DNA of 64,000 nt, from NCBI GenBank assembly GCA_965200945.1, contig OZ241749.1, positions 5,208,001 to 5,272,000 on the forward strand, in the 5' to 3' direction. Below are positions 8,251 to 17,214 of the stretch, in pieces. The DNA comes from JADCRZ01 sp965200945 (lineage in GTDB: Bacteria; Bacteroidota; Bacteroidia; Chitinophagales; Chitinophagaceae). Below the pieces are notes generated by a model. It worked only from the letters and a program-made list of their open reading frames with translations, ran no database searches and was not told where the DNA came from. The first letter of the stretch is position 1; each line of letters begins with the position of its first letter. A program made the translations under genes and the position numbers.

Positions 8251-10278
8251 ATGAGTAAAAGAAGCTGTTCCTCCACGGTCTTGCTGCTGGTACTGGCACT
8301 CTCCACACAGGCCCAGATCCGGAAAGACAATGACCCCGTTTACCAGAACCTCGATACCACCATCAGGCCGGGCGACAATTTTTTCCGGTATGCCAACGGC
8401 GGGTGGCTTAAACGCAACCCCATTCCGCCCGCGTATTCGGGCTGGGGCATCGGCAATGTGGTGGGAGAAGACCTGCGGGAAAGGCTCCGCAAGATCAATG
8501 AGGATGCGGAGGCGGCACATGCCGCGAAAGGCACGGGCAGCCAGCAGATCGGCGATTTTTATTCCAGCGGGCTCGATACGGCGGCCATCGAGAAAACCGG
8601 CCTGGAAGCCATCCGGCCCCAGCTCGACCGCATCAGCCGTATAAAGTCGGCGCAGGATGTGCTCGATGTAGCGGCTTACTTCACCACCATCGGTGTACGC
8701 AATTTCATCGGCAGCGGGGTAGGACAGGATGCCAAGAACAGCGTGAAGATGATCCTTCAGTTCCGCCAGGCTGGGCTGGGACTGCCCAACCGGGATTACT
8801 ATTTCAAATCCGATGCGCGCACCACCCGCATCCGCGAAGAATACGCGAACAGGCATGTGCCTGCCATGCTCGCGCTGTCGGGCCTGCACGATACCGCGGC
8901 GGCAGCTTCCGTGTTCCGGCTTGAAAAAGCGCTGGCCGACAGCAGTCGCGCCCTGGAAGCCATGCGCGATCCGTACCGCAACTACAACAAGATGACCGTG
9001 GCCGGCTTCAGCCGCCTCACGCCGGGCATCAACTGGGCCACACTGCTGCCGGAAATGGGGCTGCAGGCCGTTGACACCGTGATCGTAGGGCAGCCCGAAT
9101 ACTACCGGGCGGTGAGCAAGGCCCTGAAAGATTTTCCGGTCAGCGCCTGGAAAGCCTACCTGCAATGGAAGCTCGTGCAGGCATATGCGCCCTATCTGAA
9201 TAAAAGCCTGGAAGAGGAGAACTTCCGTTTCACCGGCACCGTGCTTTCGGGCAGGAAAGAACAGCTGCCGCGCTGGAAGCGGGTGCTCGACGTGGAGAAC
9301 GGACTGATGGGCGAGCTGCTGGGACAGCTCTTCGTAAAGGAATATTTTACGCCCGCCGCCAAGAAACGTTATCTCGGCATGGTGGAAGCCATCCGGCAAT
9401 CGTACCGCGAACATATAGCGGGGCTCGACTGGATGAGCGCGGAGACCAAGCAGCGGGCGCTGCAGAAACTGAATGCCATCCGGCCGAAAGTAGGCTATCC
9501 GGATACCTGGCGCAACTATGCCGCGCTGCAGGTAGGGCGCGGGCCCTATGCCGTGAACGTGCTGAACGGGCGGCACTGGCAATATATGGAGAACATCCAC
9601 CGCCTGGGCAAACCCGTGAACCACGCCGAATGGGGCATGACGCCGCAGACCTACAACGCCAGCTACAGTCCCTCGAACAACGAGATCACGCTGCCGGCGG
9701 CCCAGTTCATGATACCGGGCGTAACAGACGAGCAGGTGGATGATGCGGTGGTGTATGGATACGCGGCCGCCTCCACCATCGGCCATGAGATCACGCACGG
9801 CTTCGACGACCAGGGGCGGCAATTCGATGCGCAGGGCAACCTGAAAAGCTGGTGGACCCCCGAAGACTCCACCAACTTCACCCGCCGCGCCACAAAGCTG
9901 GTGGAGCAGTTCAACGGCTACACGGTGCTCGACAGCCTCCATGTGAACGGCAAGGCCACGCTCGGTGAAAACATCGCCGACCTCGGTGGCATCGTGCTCG
10001 GACTCGATGCATTTAAAAAAACAGATCAATACAAGGAAGGCAAAAGCATCAACGGGCTCACGCCGCTGCAGCGCTTTTTCCTGGGCTATGCCCTCGGCTG
10101 GCTTACACAGACACGCGACGAGGCGCTTGCCAACCAGGTAATGACAGATGTGCATTCACCGGCCTTTCTCCGCGTGAACGCGCCCTTTGCGGATGTGGAT
10201 GATTTTTACACAGCCTTTCATATCAAACAGGGTGATCCGATGTGGATCGATCCGGAGAAGCGCGTGAGGATCTGGTAG
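8251..10278 (+). CDS. M13 family metalloendopeptidase (neprilysin/PepO-like)
   Basis: A 675-residue exported zinc endopeptidase. A signal peptide opens the protein, and the N-terminal M13 domain runs to about residue 450. The zinc site is complete: HEITH (His512, Glu513, His516) and the third ligand Glu573 in ENIADLGG, with Asp577. Members cleave peptides in the periplasm or outside the cell. The C-terminus ends EKRVRIW where most M13 proteins end in a C-x-x-W form, so the disulfide cysteine is absent. ATG at 8251 was chosen; ATG at 8236 in the same frame is an alternative that adds five residues. A long open frame on the opposite strand is a shadow caused by GC-rich codon use. Confidence 0.93.
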   Translation: MSKRSCSSTVLLLVLALSTQAQIRKDNDPVYQNLDTTIRPGDNFFRYANGGWLKRNPIPPAYSGWGIGNVVGEDLRERLRKINEDAEAAHAAKGTGSQQIGDFYSSGLDTAAIEKTGLEAIRPQLDRISRIKSAQDVLDVAAYFTTIGVRNFIGSGVGQDAKNSVKMILQFRQAGLGLPNRDYYFKSDARTTRIREEYANRHVPAMLALSGLHDTAAAASVFRLEKALADSSRALEAMRDPYRNYNKMTVAGFSRLTPGINWATLLPEMGLQAVDTVIVGQPEYYRAVSKALKDFPVSAWKAYLQWKLVQAYAPYLNKSLEEENFRFTGTVLSGRKEQLPRWKRVLDVENGLMGELLGQLFVKEYFTPAAKKRYLGMVEAIRQSYREHIAGLDWMSAETKQRALQKLNAIRPKVGYPDTWRNYAALQVGRGPYAVNVLNGRHWQYMENIHRLGKPVNHAEWGMTPQTYNASYSPSNNEITLPAAQFMIPGVTDEQVDDAVVYGYAAASTIGHEITHGFDDQGRQFDAQGNLKSWWTPEDSTNFTRRATKLVEQFNGYTVLDSLHVNGKATLGENIADLGGIVLGLDAFKKTDQYKEGKSINGLTPLQRFFLGYALGWLTQTRDEALANQVMTDVHSPAFLRVNAPFADVDDFYTAFHIKQGDPMWIDPEKRVRIW

Positions 10279-10311
10279 GAAGGTGCCGGAAGGTGGATTT
10301 GCAGTTTCCCG

Positions 10312-10674
10312 CTATGGGTTCTGCGTGTCTGGCTGCTGTTTGGGTTTGTTGGCAGATAGGATGATCCGGTCGAAGTGATCATGTATCATACGAACCCATT
10401 GGGTTTTGTCGGCAGTCATTACATACCCGATGATCAGCGGGTTCAGGTTAAACGCCTGCAGGTTCTGTCCGCTCTCAAGCTGAATGGTGCCATCCTCCAC
10501 GTAATCGATCCGGTAGTGTTTTACAACAATGGAAACGGACGTGTCGACCAGGGTCCTGTACGCCTCCGGACTGATCTTGTTTTCCAATCCCCCCGGCACG
10601 GTATAAGAGATCTTCTGCCCAAAAGCCTTCAGCTGCAACATGAACAGAAACAAGACAGGAATGAAAAAGCGCAT
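10312..10674 (-). CDS. Small secreted protein of unknown function
   Basis: A 120-residue protein beginning with a clear signal peptide (MRFFIPVLFLFMLQLKAFGQ). The mature part is a mix of beta-type segments and carries PEAYRTLVDTSVSIVVKHY and YVEDGTIQLESG; no known domain was recognised. The open frame extends 68 codons further upstream but that part is low in coding character, so the Met at 10674 was chosen. The gene converges on the M13 peptidase gene, 33 bases apart. Function unknown. Confidence 0.6.
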   Translation of the reverse strand: MRFFIPVLFLFMLQLKAFGQKISYTVPGGLENKISPEAYRTLVDTSVSIVVKHYRIDYVEDGTIQLESGQNLQAFNLNPLIIGYVMTADKTQWVRMIHDHFDRIILSANKPKQQPDTQNP

Positions 10675-10735
10675 ACAGGTTGTTTGAATGGCGAACCGGC
10701 CCGCGGTTCGGTGTGCCAGGCAAGATAAAGGTTTT

Positions 10736-10760
10736 GTCTGAACCAGGATCAAGGGATTGA
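10736..10760 (+). repeat. REP-like repeat, type B copy
   Basis: Begins GTCTGAACCAGGATCAAGGG. It matches copies at 57734 (direct) and 57889-57914 (inverted). See the repeat block at 57649-58000. Confidence 0.55.
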
Positions 10761-10881
10761 AGCATGCTGATCTCCAAACTTCATCTATTGAACGAACTGC
10801 CTTTGCGGCCGACGTTGTGCCACGGGTGCCTTGATGATGCTGGCACGCCTGGCGGGGAAGGGGTTGGCAATTGATCATTGC

Positions 10882-11426
10882 TTATCAGGGCAATCATTTA
10901 ATCAGGCTAATTCTGCTTCAGACAAAAGACATCGATTCCCCGCTTAGATCCCCGCTCAGGCGCAGCAACATGCATTGATCGCCAGCGCGTGTTTGCGCCT
11001 GGCGAGGATGACAAGTTTTTTGGAGGTGCTGGTGACGAAGGGGTTGGAGGTGCAAGGGCTGCAAACCTGCTGCAGGCACTGCTTTAACCCACCCCTACCC
11101 TCCCGCGGAGGGGATTTGAGAGCGGGCAGCCCCGAAGCCTCGCGGCAGCCTTCTTCCCTTCGTATTCTTCCTCTCTCTTCTCCCCCGGCCTTTGAAATGG
11201 GGCGTGAAGAAATTTACGGAATGGAGCGAGACCAAATGGCCTGCCGCAGGCGGCTATTTGGTGCAACGGACACGCCTGGCTTTATTCCACTGCCCCTCCA
11301 TGCAAAGGCCCAAACCCCTACTACCGTCGAATAAAACCATGTCCGTTGCCCGCGCAATGCAGTAAATTTTAGCCCCATTTCAAAAGCCAAGCCTTTTTTG
11401 CTTCTTTTTTGGGCACAAAAAAGAAG
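10882..11426 (-). repeat. Composite dispersed repeat of about 500 bp, copy 1
   Basis: Read on the minus strand, this region matches 62455-62944 in the same order: an A/T-stem hairpin with loop of the GTGCCC kind, about 250 bp of high identity (landmarks TTTACTGCATTGCGCGGGCA, GGCGTGTCCGTTGCACC, CGCCTGCGGCAGGCC, TTTCTTCACGCCCC), a diverged middle, a stretch CATCCTCGCCAGGCGCA, then TGCGCCTGAGCGGGGATC, and finally a REP-like tail (CAGAATTAGCCTGAT at 10901-10915 on the minus strand). Open frames inside show no protein resemblance. It lies just after the stop of the GH43 gene on that strand. Confidence 0.85.
11401..11426 (-). terminator. A/T-stem hairpin at the end of the GH43 gene
   Basis: CTTCTTTTTT and AAAAAAGAAG form a 10-bp stem around GGGCAC, 13 bases after the GH43 stop. 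It marks the outer edge of the 500-bp repeat; the other copy has the same hairpin right after the AraC gene stop. It can act as a terminator because a T-run is built into the stem. Confidence 0.5.
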
Positions 11427-11439
11427 ACCCCACACCGTA

Positions 11440-12438
11440 TCAAGGTACATACCGCTTGCCAACAACCAGCTTGTCTCCCGACAGGTCTACTTCGAAGAAG
11501 CAGGGGCGGCGCAGGTAGCGGCCGTTCTGGTTTGTGTGGCTGTGGATCGACATCAGCAGTTTGCCATCCAGCGTATGAAACAGCATGCCATGACCGTAGT
11601 TGGGTGGTGTGATGGGGTCTTTCTCCTGGTTCCAGGGGCCGTCGAGCGTGCCGCTTTGCGAGTAGGCCACGCCCTGGGTGTACACGTCGTATATCCAGCT
11701 TGTCCAGATCATGCCGAGCCGGCCCGTTCCGGTGCGGAACAGGTAGGGCCCGTCGGTGACTTTGTTGGGACGGTCTTTTCCGGTCTCGTCTTTCTCCCGG
11801 CTCCAGGGAGCGTCGCTGGCGCGGAACAGCACTTTGCCGGTGCCGATGCTGCCGCTCAGGTCGGGCTTCAGCTCGATCTTTTCGATGGTGCCGTTCCAGT
11901 TCTGGAGCCACTCATAGCAATAGATCATGTAGGGCTTGCCGTCTTTGTCGATCCAGAAGGTTCCGTCGAGCGTAGGCTTGTTCGCAGGCAGGTAGATGGA
12001 ATCTTTCATCGGCCTGTAAGGCCCGTCGGGCTTGTCGCTCACCAGTATATGGGAAGCGCGTCGCTCGATGCGGTTTCCGCGGACGCTGTCGATCTTTACG
12101 GCCCGGTTGGTAAAGGTGGCGAAGTAGTAGTATTTGTCTTTGTACGGATGGATCTCGGCGGCCCAGATCATGGGTCGCGGGCCCATCCACGAGTCTGGGT
12201 CTGTATCTGCGACCTTGTAGGGGCCGTCCCAGAATTTCAGGTCGGCGCTTTTCCAGAGCATGCCGCCCGTTCCGGTCATGTAGTAGAGGTGGGTTCTGGC
12301 ATCTGCCAGGATGAAGGGATCGCTCATCACGATAGAATCAAGCGGAACGTTCTTCCGGGGCTCCCGCGGGCTGGCGCCTTGTGCATGCGAGTAAAGGGAG
12401 AGCAGGGCAAAGCAGGTGGAGATGATCCATGATTTCAT
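11440..12438 (-). CDS. Glycoside hydrolase family 43 protein
   Basis: A 332-residue exported five-bladed beta-propeller glycosidase (arabinofuranosidase/xylosidase class). Signal peptide residues 1-20. The catalytic base candidate is Asp40 in SDPFIL and the pKa modulator Asp158 in TLDGTFWID. The general acid in GH43 is normally Glu in an EGP-like motif; here the matching place reads VTDGPYL with Asp229, which is seen in some divergent GH43 groups but may mean altered activity. HGMLFHTLDGKLLMSIHSH near residue 300 is the usual metal-binding His strand. Divergent from the sigma-factor gene across 143 bases. Confidence 0.85.
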   Translation of the reverse strand: MKSWIISTCFALLSLYSHAQGASPREPRKNVPLDSIVMSDPFILADARTHLYYMTGTGGMLWKSADLKFWDGPYKVADTDPDSWMGPRPMIWAAEIHPYKDKYYYFATFTNRAVKIDSVRGNRIERRASHILVSDKPDGPYRPMKDSIYLPANKPTLDGTFWIDKDGKPYMIYCYEWLQNWNGTIEKIELKPDLSGSIGTGKVLFRASDAPWSREKDETGKDRPNKVTDGPYLFRTGTGRLGMIWTSWIYDVYTQGVAYSQSGTLDGPWNQEKDPITPPNYGHGMLFHTLDGKLLMSIHSHTNQNGRYLRRPCFFEVDLSGDKLVVGKRYVP

Positions 12439-12581
12439 ATGGTCTGTTTAGATAGGTAAGCTGCAAAGATAGAAGCTGCGGCATTACGCTTCGCAGCAGG
12501 TGAGCCTGCACGGCCATGGCAAAGGAGCAGGGAATGTTGTAAGAAAACAGGCATGGGAAGAGACTAGTTAAGTAAATTGGT

Positions 12582-13097
12582 GTGAACGTGACAGAAACCG
12601 AACAAAGGGAAATTTTTGCAGACTGGCTGCGGCATCACCGGGCGCTCATCTTTAAAGTGGTGCGGGCGTATGCGTTCAATACAGCCGACCGCAACGATCT
12701 GTTCCAGGAGATCACGCTGCAGATATGGCGGTCCATACCGGCCTTCAGGAAGGAAAGCTCAGTGGTGACCTGGATGTACCGCGTAGCGCTGAACAGGGCA
12801 ATCAGCTGGAGCAGAAAAGAGCGCATGCAGACCCGTACCCAAGCGCTTGAAGGGATGGAGCCGTTGCTCGCGGAAAGCAGCTGCCCGGTGGATGAAAGAC
12901 TGGCGTGGCTGTACCAGGAGATCCACCGGCTCAACGAGATCGACCGTTCGCTGACCCTCCTGCTGCTCGATGATTTCAGCTACCGCGAAATGGCCTCCAT
13001 CCTGGGCATCTCCGAATCCAATGTCGGCGTAAAGATCAACCGCATCAAAAAACATCTTATCACACAATCAAAAAAGACCCGTCATGGAATTCAGTGA
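12582..13097 (+). CDS. ECF-type RNA polymerase sigma factor
   Basis: A 171-residue sigma-70 family factor with region 2 (DLFQEITLQIWRSI, about residues 39-52, then TWMYRVALNRAISW) and a region 4 helix-turn-helix (YREMASILGISESNVGVKINRIKKHL). It redirects RNA polymerase to a set of promoters. The start is GTG at 12582; no ATG is available before region 2, and GTG at 12588 is an alternative. It overlaps the next gene by 14 bases, so the two are translationally coupled. Confidence 0.88.
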   Translation: MNVTETEQREIFADWLRHHRALIFKVVRAYAFNTADRNDLFQEITLQIWRSIPAFRKESSVVTWMYRVALNRAISWSRKERMQTRTQALEGMEPLLAESSCPVDERLAWLYQEIHRLNEIDRSLTLLLLDDFSYREMASILGISESNVGVKINRIKKHLITQSKKTRHGIQ

Positions 13098-13650
13098 CAT
13101 GAAAAAGATCTGGGATACACAGAATGAAGCAGCCGCCTTTGGTTACAGTGAAGAAGCGCTGCACCGGCGCATTGTGGCCAAAATGAAACAGGGCCGGCGC
13201 ATAACGCATATCAGCGAGCTGCTCGGCATCATCGTGAACACCGGGGCCGGCTGCTTTATTTTCGCGATCAACTTTTTTGGCGGAAAACAGGATGGATTCA
13301 TGTACGCGCTTTCGGGCTGGATGCTGCTGACCGGTTTGTACTTGCTGCTGGGCAGGGTGCGCAGGATCAAGGGGAGCCGTCAATTCGACCGTTCGATGCA
13401 GGGCAGTCTCGATCACGCCATTTCCGTCGCCGCATACCAGGTTAATTTTTCCCGGTTGATGCGATGGAACATCCTTCCCATCGGAGTTTTTATTCTGCTT
13501 GGTTTTTGGAAGGAAGGGAAACCGCTCTGGCTGGCAGGCAGTGTGCTCGTGTTCTTCGTGCTCACCGGCTATGCATCGGGGTGGGAGCATACTATCTACA
13601 AATCGCGGAAAAGGGAACTGGAGGAGCTGCGGGAGAAATTGGCGTTGTGA
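13084..13650 (+). CDS. Sigma-linked membrane protein (possible anti-sigma factor)
   Basis: A 188-residue protein with a cytoplasmic N-terminus (MEFSDMKKIWDTQNE), two membrane segments at about 43-60 and 70-85, and two more near 126-160, ending in a charged helix (KSRKRELEELREKL). It overlaps the sigma gene by 14 bases. Sigma factor plus multi-pass membrane partner pairs are common in Bacteroidota, and an anti-sigma role is inferred from position only. It lacks an obvious zinc-finger or FecR domain. Confidence 0.7.
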   Translation: MEFSDMKKIWDTQNEAAAFGYSEEALHRRIVAKMKQGRRITHISELLGIIVNTGAGCFIFAINFFGGKQDGFMYALSGWMLLTGLYLLLGRVRRIKGSRQFDRSMQGSLDHAISVAAYQVNFSRLMRWNILPIGVFILLGFWKEGKPLWLAGSVLVFFVLTGYASGWEHTIYKSRKRELEELREKLAL

Positions 13651-13673
13651 GGAAGAGCCGCTAAACTTGCAAT

Positions 13674-15983
13674 ATGAATCGCAGCCCCTTGTTTGCTTTT
13701 TGCGCCATGCTTTTTAGTTCAGCTTCTGCCTTTGCACAGCAGCCGGCCGGCTATGTAAACCCTTTCATCGGAGCCAGTACCAGCGTAGGTGCCGCGGGCA
13801 TCTATCATGGATTGGGCAAAACATTTCCGGGGGCGGCCACGCCGTATGGCATGGTGCAGGTGAGCCCGAACACCATCACCGGCGGCGACAATGGATCGGG
13901 GTACAGCTACGAGCATACAAGCATCGAGGGATTTGCCTTCACGCAAATGAGCGGCGTCGGCTGGTACGGCGATTTGGGCAATTTTCTGGTGATGCCCGCG
14001 GCCGGTCCGCTCAAAACTTCGGCCGGCAATGCAAACACGCCCGGAAGCGGTTACCGGTCTGGGTACGACAAAAGCTCCGAGAAAGCTTCTGCCGGGTATT
14101 ACTCCGTGATGCTGACCGACCATCACATCAAAGCGGAGGCGACCGCCGCGCCGCACAGCGGCATGCTCCGGTTCGTGTTCCCTGCCGGTAAACGATCGCG
14201 CATCCAGATCGACCTGGCCCGGCGGGTCGGGGGCACCTCGGTGTTGCAGTCTGTTGAAGTGGTGAATGAGAATACCATCCGCGGCTGGATGAAATGCACG
14301 CCTGATGGCGGCGGCTGGGGCAACGGTGCCGGTCATGCGGACTATACCGTCTATTTCTGGGCACAGTTCAGCAAGCCTTTGCATAATTGCGGTGTGTGGC
14401 GGGCGGATATTCCTGACGACTGGAGCCGGAAGCGGGAATCGGTGGAAAGCGACCGCTACCAGCAACGCGTGGCACAGGCTGTAATAGAAAAAGGCGGCAG
14501 GAAGCAGGAGGGAAAGCATCTTGGCTTCTACACGGAATTCAAGACACGCGCCGATGAACCTGTGCTCATGAAAAGCGGGATCTCGTTCGTGAGCATGGAA
14601 GGCGCCAGGAAAAACCTGGCGGCAGAGATACCCGGCTGGAACTTCGACCAGGTGCATGAAAAGGCCCGCCGTTTGTGGAACGACGAGTTAAGCCGGATAC
14701 AGATCGAAGGAGGAACCAGGGATCAGAGAACGGTTTTTTATACGGCCATGTACCATACCATGATCGATCCCCGCATGCTGCAGGATGTGGACGGTACCTA
14801 TCCCGGCGGCGATGGCAAAGCGCATCGGTCTGCTGGGTTCACGAAGCGGACGATCTTCAGCGGGTGGGATGTGTTCCGGAGCCAGATGCCGCTGCAAACC
14901 ATCCTTCACCCATCACTGGTGAATGACTTGATCAATTCACTCATCACGCTGGCAGATGAAAAGGGGGAAGACTACCTGGAGCGCTGGGAACTGCTGAATG
15001 CCTACAGCGGCTGCATGATCGGCAATCCGGCCGTGTCGGTGATCGCCGATGCGTATGCAAAAGGCATCCGGAATTTTGATGCGGAAAAAGCCTATACGCT
15101 TTCCCTCGGATCCATCAAAAAATTCGACAACACAGACAAGGGCTACACTCCCAAAAGCATTTCGATGACGCTGGAATATGCCTACTTCGACTGGTGCCTG
15201 TCGCAACTGGCCGGAGCGCTGGGCAAGAAGGAGGCGGCGGAAAAGTATGCGGGGCGTGCCGGTGATTATAAGACCATTTTTGATCCGGAAAAAGGGTGGT
15301 TCAGGCCCCGGCTCGATGACGGCAGCTGGCAGGCGTGGCCGGCAGAAGGAAGGCTGAAGCAGGGCTACGGCTGCGTGGAAAGCAACCCCTACCAGCAGGG
15401 CTGGTTCGTGCCGCAGGATGTGGCCGGCATGGTGAAACTGATGGGTGGCCGGGAGAAAGCCGTCAGTGACCTGCAAAACTTCTTTGAGAAAGTGCCCGGA
15501 AACATGATGTGGAACGACTACTACAACCACGCCAACGAACCGGTGCACCATGTGCCTTTCCTGTTCAACAGGCTGGGGGTTCCTTCGCTTACCCAGAAAT
15601 GGACCCGCGCCATCTGCGACCGCGCCTACAAAAATTCGGTGGAAGGACTGGTCGGCAACGAGGACGTTGGCCAGATGTCGGCCTGGTACGTGCTGGCCGC
15701 CAGCGGCCTGCATCCTGTTTGTCCGGGAGATACGCGGTACGAGATTACGAGCCCGGTGTTCGGTTCAGTGAAGATCATGCTGAACAAGGCCTACAGCAAG
15801 GGCGGCAGTTTCTCGGTCAGGGCGGTGGAGAACAGCCCGGAGAATTTTTATATCCAAAGTGCCACCCTGAACGGCCGGGCGTATAACAAATGCCATATCA
15901 GCCACGAAGAGATCATGAAGGGCGGCGTGCTGGAGCTGCACATGGGCAAAACGCCGTCAGACTGGGGGAAGGATGACCAATAG
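13674..15983 (+). CDS. Glycoside hydrolase family 92 alpha-mannosidase
   Basis: A 769-residue secreted enzyme of normal GH92 length. Signal peptide to about residue 22, then the N-terminal sandwich with YVNPFIGAS, FPGAATPYGMVQVSPN and GFAFTQMSGVG, all GH92 hallmarks. The C-terminal alpha/alpha barrel carries SGWDVFRSQ, NEPVHHVPFLFN and GNEDVGQMSAWYV, which holds the catalytic base acids. GH92 enzymes are Ca-dependent inverting exo-alpha-mannosidases acting on mannan or N-glycans. It starts 23 bases after the membrane protein gene and may share its transcript; control by the sigma pair is possible but not shown. Confidence 0.93.
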   Translation: MNRSPLFAFCAMLFSSASAFAQQPAGYVNPFIGASTSVGAAGIYHGLGKTFPGAATPYGMVQVSPNTITGGDNGSGYSYEHTSIEGFAFTQMSGVGWYGDLGNFLVMPAAGPLKTSAGNANTPGSGYRSGYDKSSEKASAGYYSVMLTDHHIKAEATAAPHSGMLRFVFPAGKRSRIQIDLARRVGGTSVLQSVEVVNENTIRGWMKCTPDGGGWGNGAGHADYTVYFWAQFSKPLHNCGVWRADIPDDWSRKRESVESDRYQQRVAQAVIEKGGRKQEGKHLGFYTEFKTRADEPVLMKSGISFVSMEGARKNLAAEIPGWNFDQVHEKARRLWNDELSRIQIEGGTRDQRTVFYTAMYHTMIDPRMLQDVDGTYPGGDGKAHRSAGFTKRTIFSGWDVFRSQMPLQTILHPSLVNDLINSLITLADEKGEDYLERWELLNAYSGCMIGNPAVSVIADAYAKGIRNFDAEKAYTLSLGSIKKFDNTDKGYTPKSISMTLEYAYFDWCLSQLAGALGKKEAAEKYAGRAGDYKTIFDPEKGWFRPRLDDGSWQAWPAEGRLKQGYGCVESNPYQQGWFVPQDVAGMVKLMGGREKAVSDLQNFFEKVPGNMMWNDYYNHANEPVHHVPFLFNRLGVPSLTQKWTRAICDRAYKNSVEGLVGNEDVGQMSAWYVLAASGLHPVCPGDTRYEITSPVFGSVKIMLNKAYSKGGSFSVRAVENSPENFYIQSATLNGRAYNKCHISHEEIMKGGVLELHMGKTPSDWGKDDQ

Positions 15984-16332
15984 AAGACTTCATTTTAATG
16001 GGCCATTTCCTTGTGTGCCTGTTTGCGCTGCGATCTTTTCGGAGCGGGGAAACTGCTATTGCAGAATGATGCCCGGGTTGCTCCCCGCGGTTTTATCAGT
16101 CCTGCTGCTCTTCGGCGATTTCACCTCAGGCGCGCAGAGTGACCTCTTTTGCAAATGCATGCCGCACCCTTGCTGGAATGACAAAAGGATGGTTACACTA
16201 CTCTTCAATTTTTACTATTTAAATCATGCTTTTGGTTCAGCAGCAACCGGGGTTAGGTATCCGGGATGCCCACCGGCACGCGGCTTCTTTGCATGGAGCA
16301 GATGCTATCTGTTGCTTCAGGAAACCCCCTCA
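15984..16332. other. Convergent intergenic gap
   Basis: 349 bases between the stops of the GH92 gene and the outer-membrane protein gene. An open frame on the plus strand continues into the next gene but is antisense to it and has no signal or domain. I see no clear terminator, repeat or RNA here. Confidence 0.4.
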
Positions 16333-17064
16333 TCACTTTATCCGGTAGCTCAATCCAAAGCGCAGGAAGTTGGTGCAGGCTGCGTTGCTGGTCGCCGGCT
16401 GGCTGCCGCGGAAATTGGTAAGGCCCAGGGAGTAGCCTGCAATGAGACCGATACGGTTATAAGAGGCATTCACCTGCATCCGCGGACCGAAATCCATAAA
16501 GGGCTTTTTTCTGTTGATCTGGTAATAAGGTACATATTTGGAATCTGCAGCAGCATAGCGGAAGGCCGATTCCTGCACTTTGGTGCAAACCGACAGGTCG
16601 ATGCCCGCCTGCAGGTCCACTATAAACCGCCCCGCCACAAATCTTTGACCGATGTAGGGATTGATGTTCAGGAAGGCAGTGCCGATGGTGATCTTATCCC
16701 TGTGCGGTCCTGTAGCGGGCCGCGGTCCCTGATTTGGCAGGTCTCCGCCGGTGTAGTAGCCGACCGGTGTTTCGCTTTTTAGTTCTTCCCAGCTCATACC
16801 CACGCCATACAGGTGTTTCCTGGCAGATACCCGCTGCAACTGCAGTTCGATAGCGTAGGCGTAAGCAGACTTTCTTCCAAAGGGCTTGTCGCTGCTGTAT
16901 ATAAAAGTATCGTTGCTGAAAACAGTGGCGGAAGAAGTAGAGCCGCTACCGCGAAAGAAAAACAGGCCGCTGTAGGCGTTTACATGGAGTTCCGTTTTCT
17001 GGGAGTAAGTGGTGACGCCCAGCAGGCAAAACAAGGAAAGGAGCAGGGCCATTCTTTTCTTCAT
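16333..17064 (-). CDS. Outer-membrane beta-barrel protein (PorT-like)
   Basis: A 243-residue protein with a signal peptide (MKKRMALLLSLFCLLGVTTYSQ) and alternating beta strands such as AYAIELQLQRV, FIVDLQAGIDLSV and RIGLIAGYSLGLTNF, closing with LRFGLSYRIK, as in small outer-membrane barrels. Function unknown; such proteins are widespread in Bacteroidota. The Met at 17064 was chosen because it begins the signal peptide. Confidence 0.7.
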   Translation of the reverse strand: MKKRMALLLSLFCLLGVTTYSQKTELHVNAYSGLFFFRGSGSTSSATVFSNDTFIYSSDKPFGRKSAYAYAIELQLQRVSARKHLYGVGMSWEELKSETPVGYYTGGDLPNQGPRPATGPHRDKITIGTAFLNINPYIGQRFVAGRFIVDLQAGIDLSVCTKVQESAFRYAAADSKYVPYYQINRKKPFMDFGPRMQVNASYNRIGLIAGYSLGLTNFRGSQPATSNAACTNFLRFGLSYRIK

Positions 17065-17214
17065 GTGCGGGTTTATCAGAATGACCACAAAACGGAGAGG
17101 ACTGTTGCAGCGGGAACAATAAAAAATGTGAACTGAAAACCGGGGTGGTTTCGGGGTTCGGGAAAGGGCATTTCCGGCGATCCTCCTGGTGATTCCATCC
17201 TCTATGTGCAGAGT

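Noticed and set aside
8107..10155. Open frame of 682 codons on the minus strand
   Set aside because: It is fully antisense to the M13 peptidase gene, which has complete catalytic motifs. The antisense translation is rich in His, Arg and Gly with no domain, as expected from GC-rich codons read backwards.
10975..11334. Frames within the 500-bp repeat that look alike in both copies
   Set aside because: The likeness comes from the repeated DNA. The frames are not kept open over the same length and have no protein character.
11398..12432. Plus-strand frame of 344 codons
   Set aside because: Antisense to the GH43 gene; no family resemblance.
15973..16782. Plus-strand frame of 269 codons
   Set aside because: Most of it is antisense to the outer-membrane barrel gene, which has a good signal peptide and strand pattern; the rest shows no domain.
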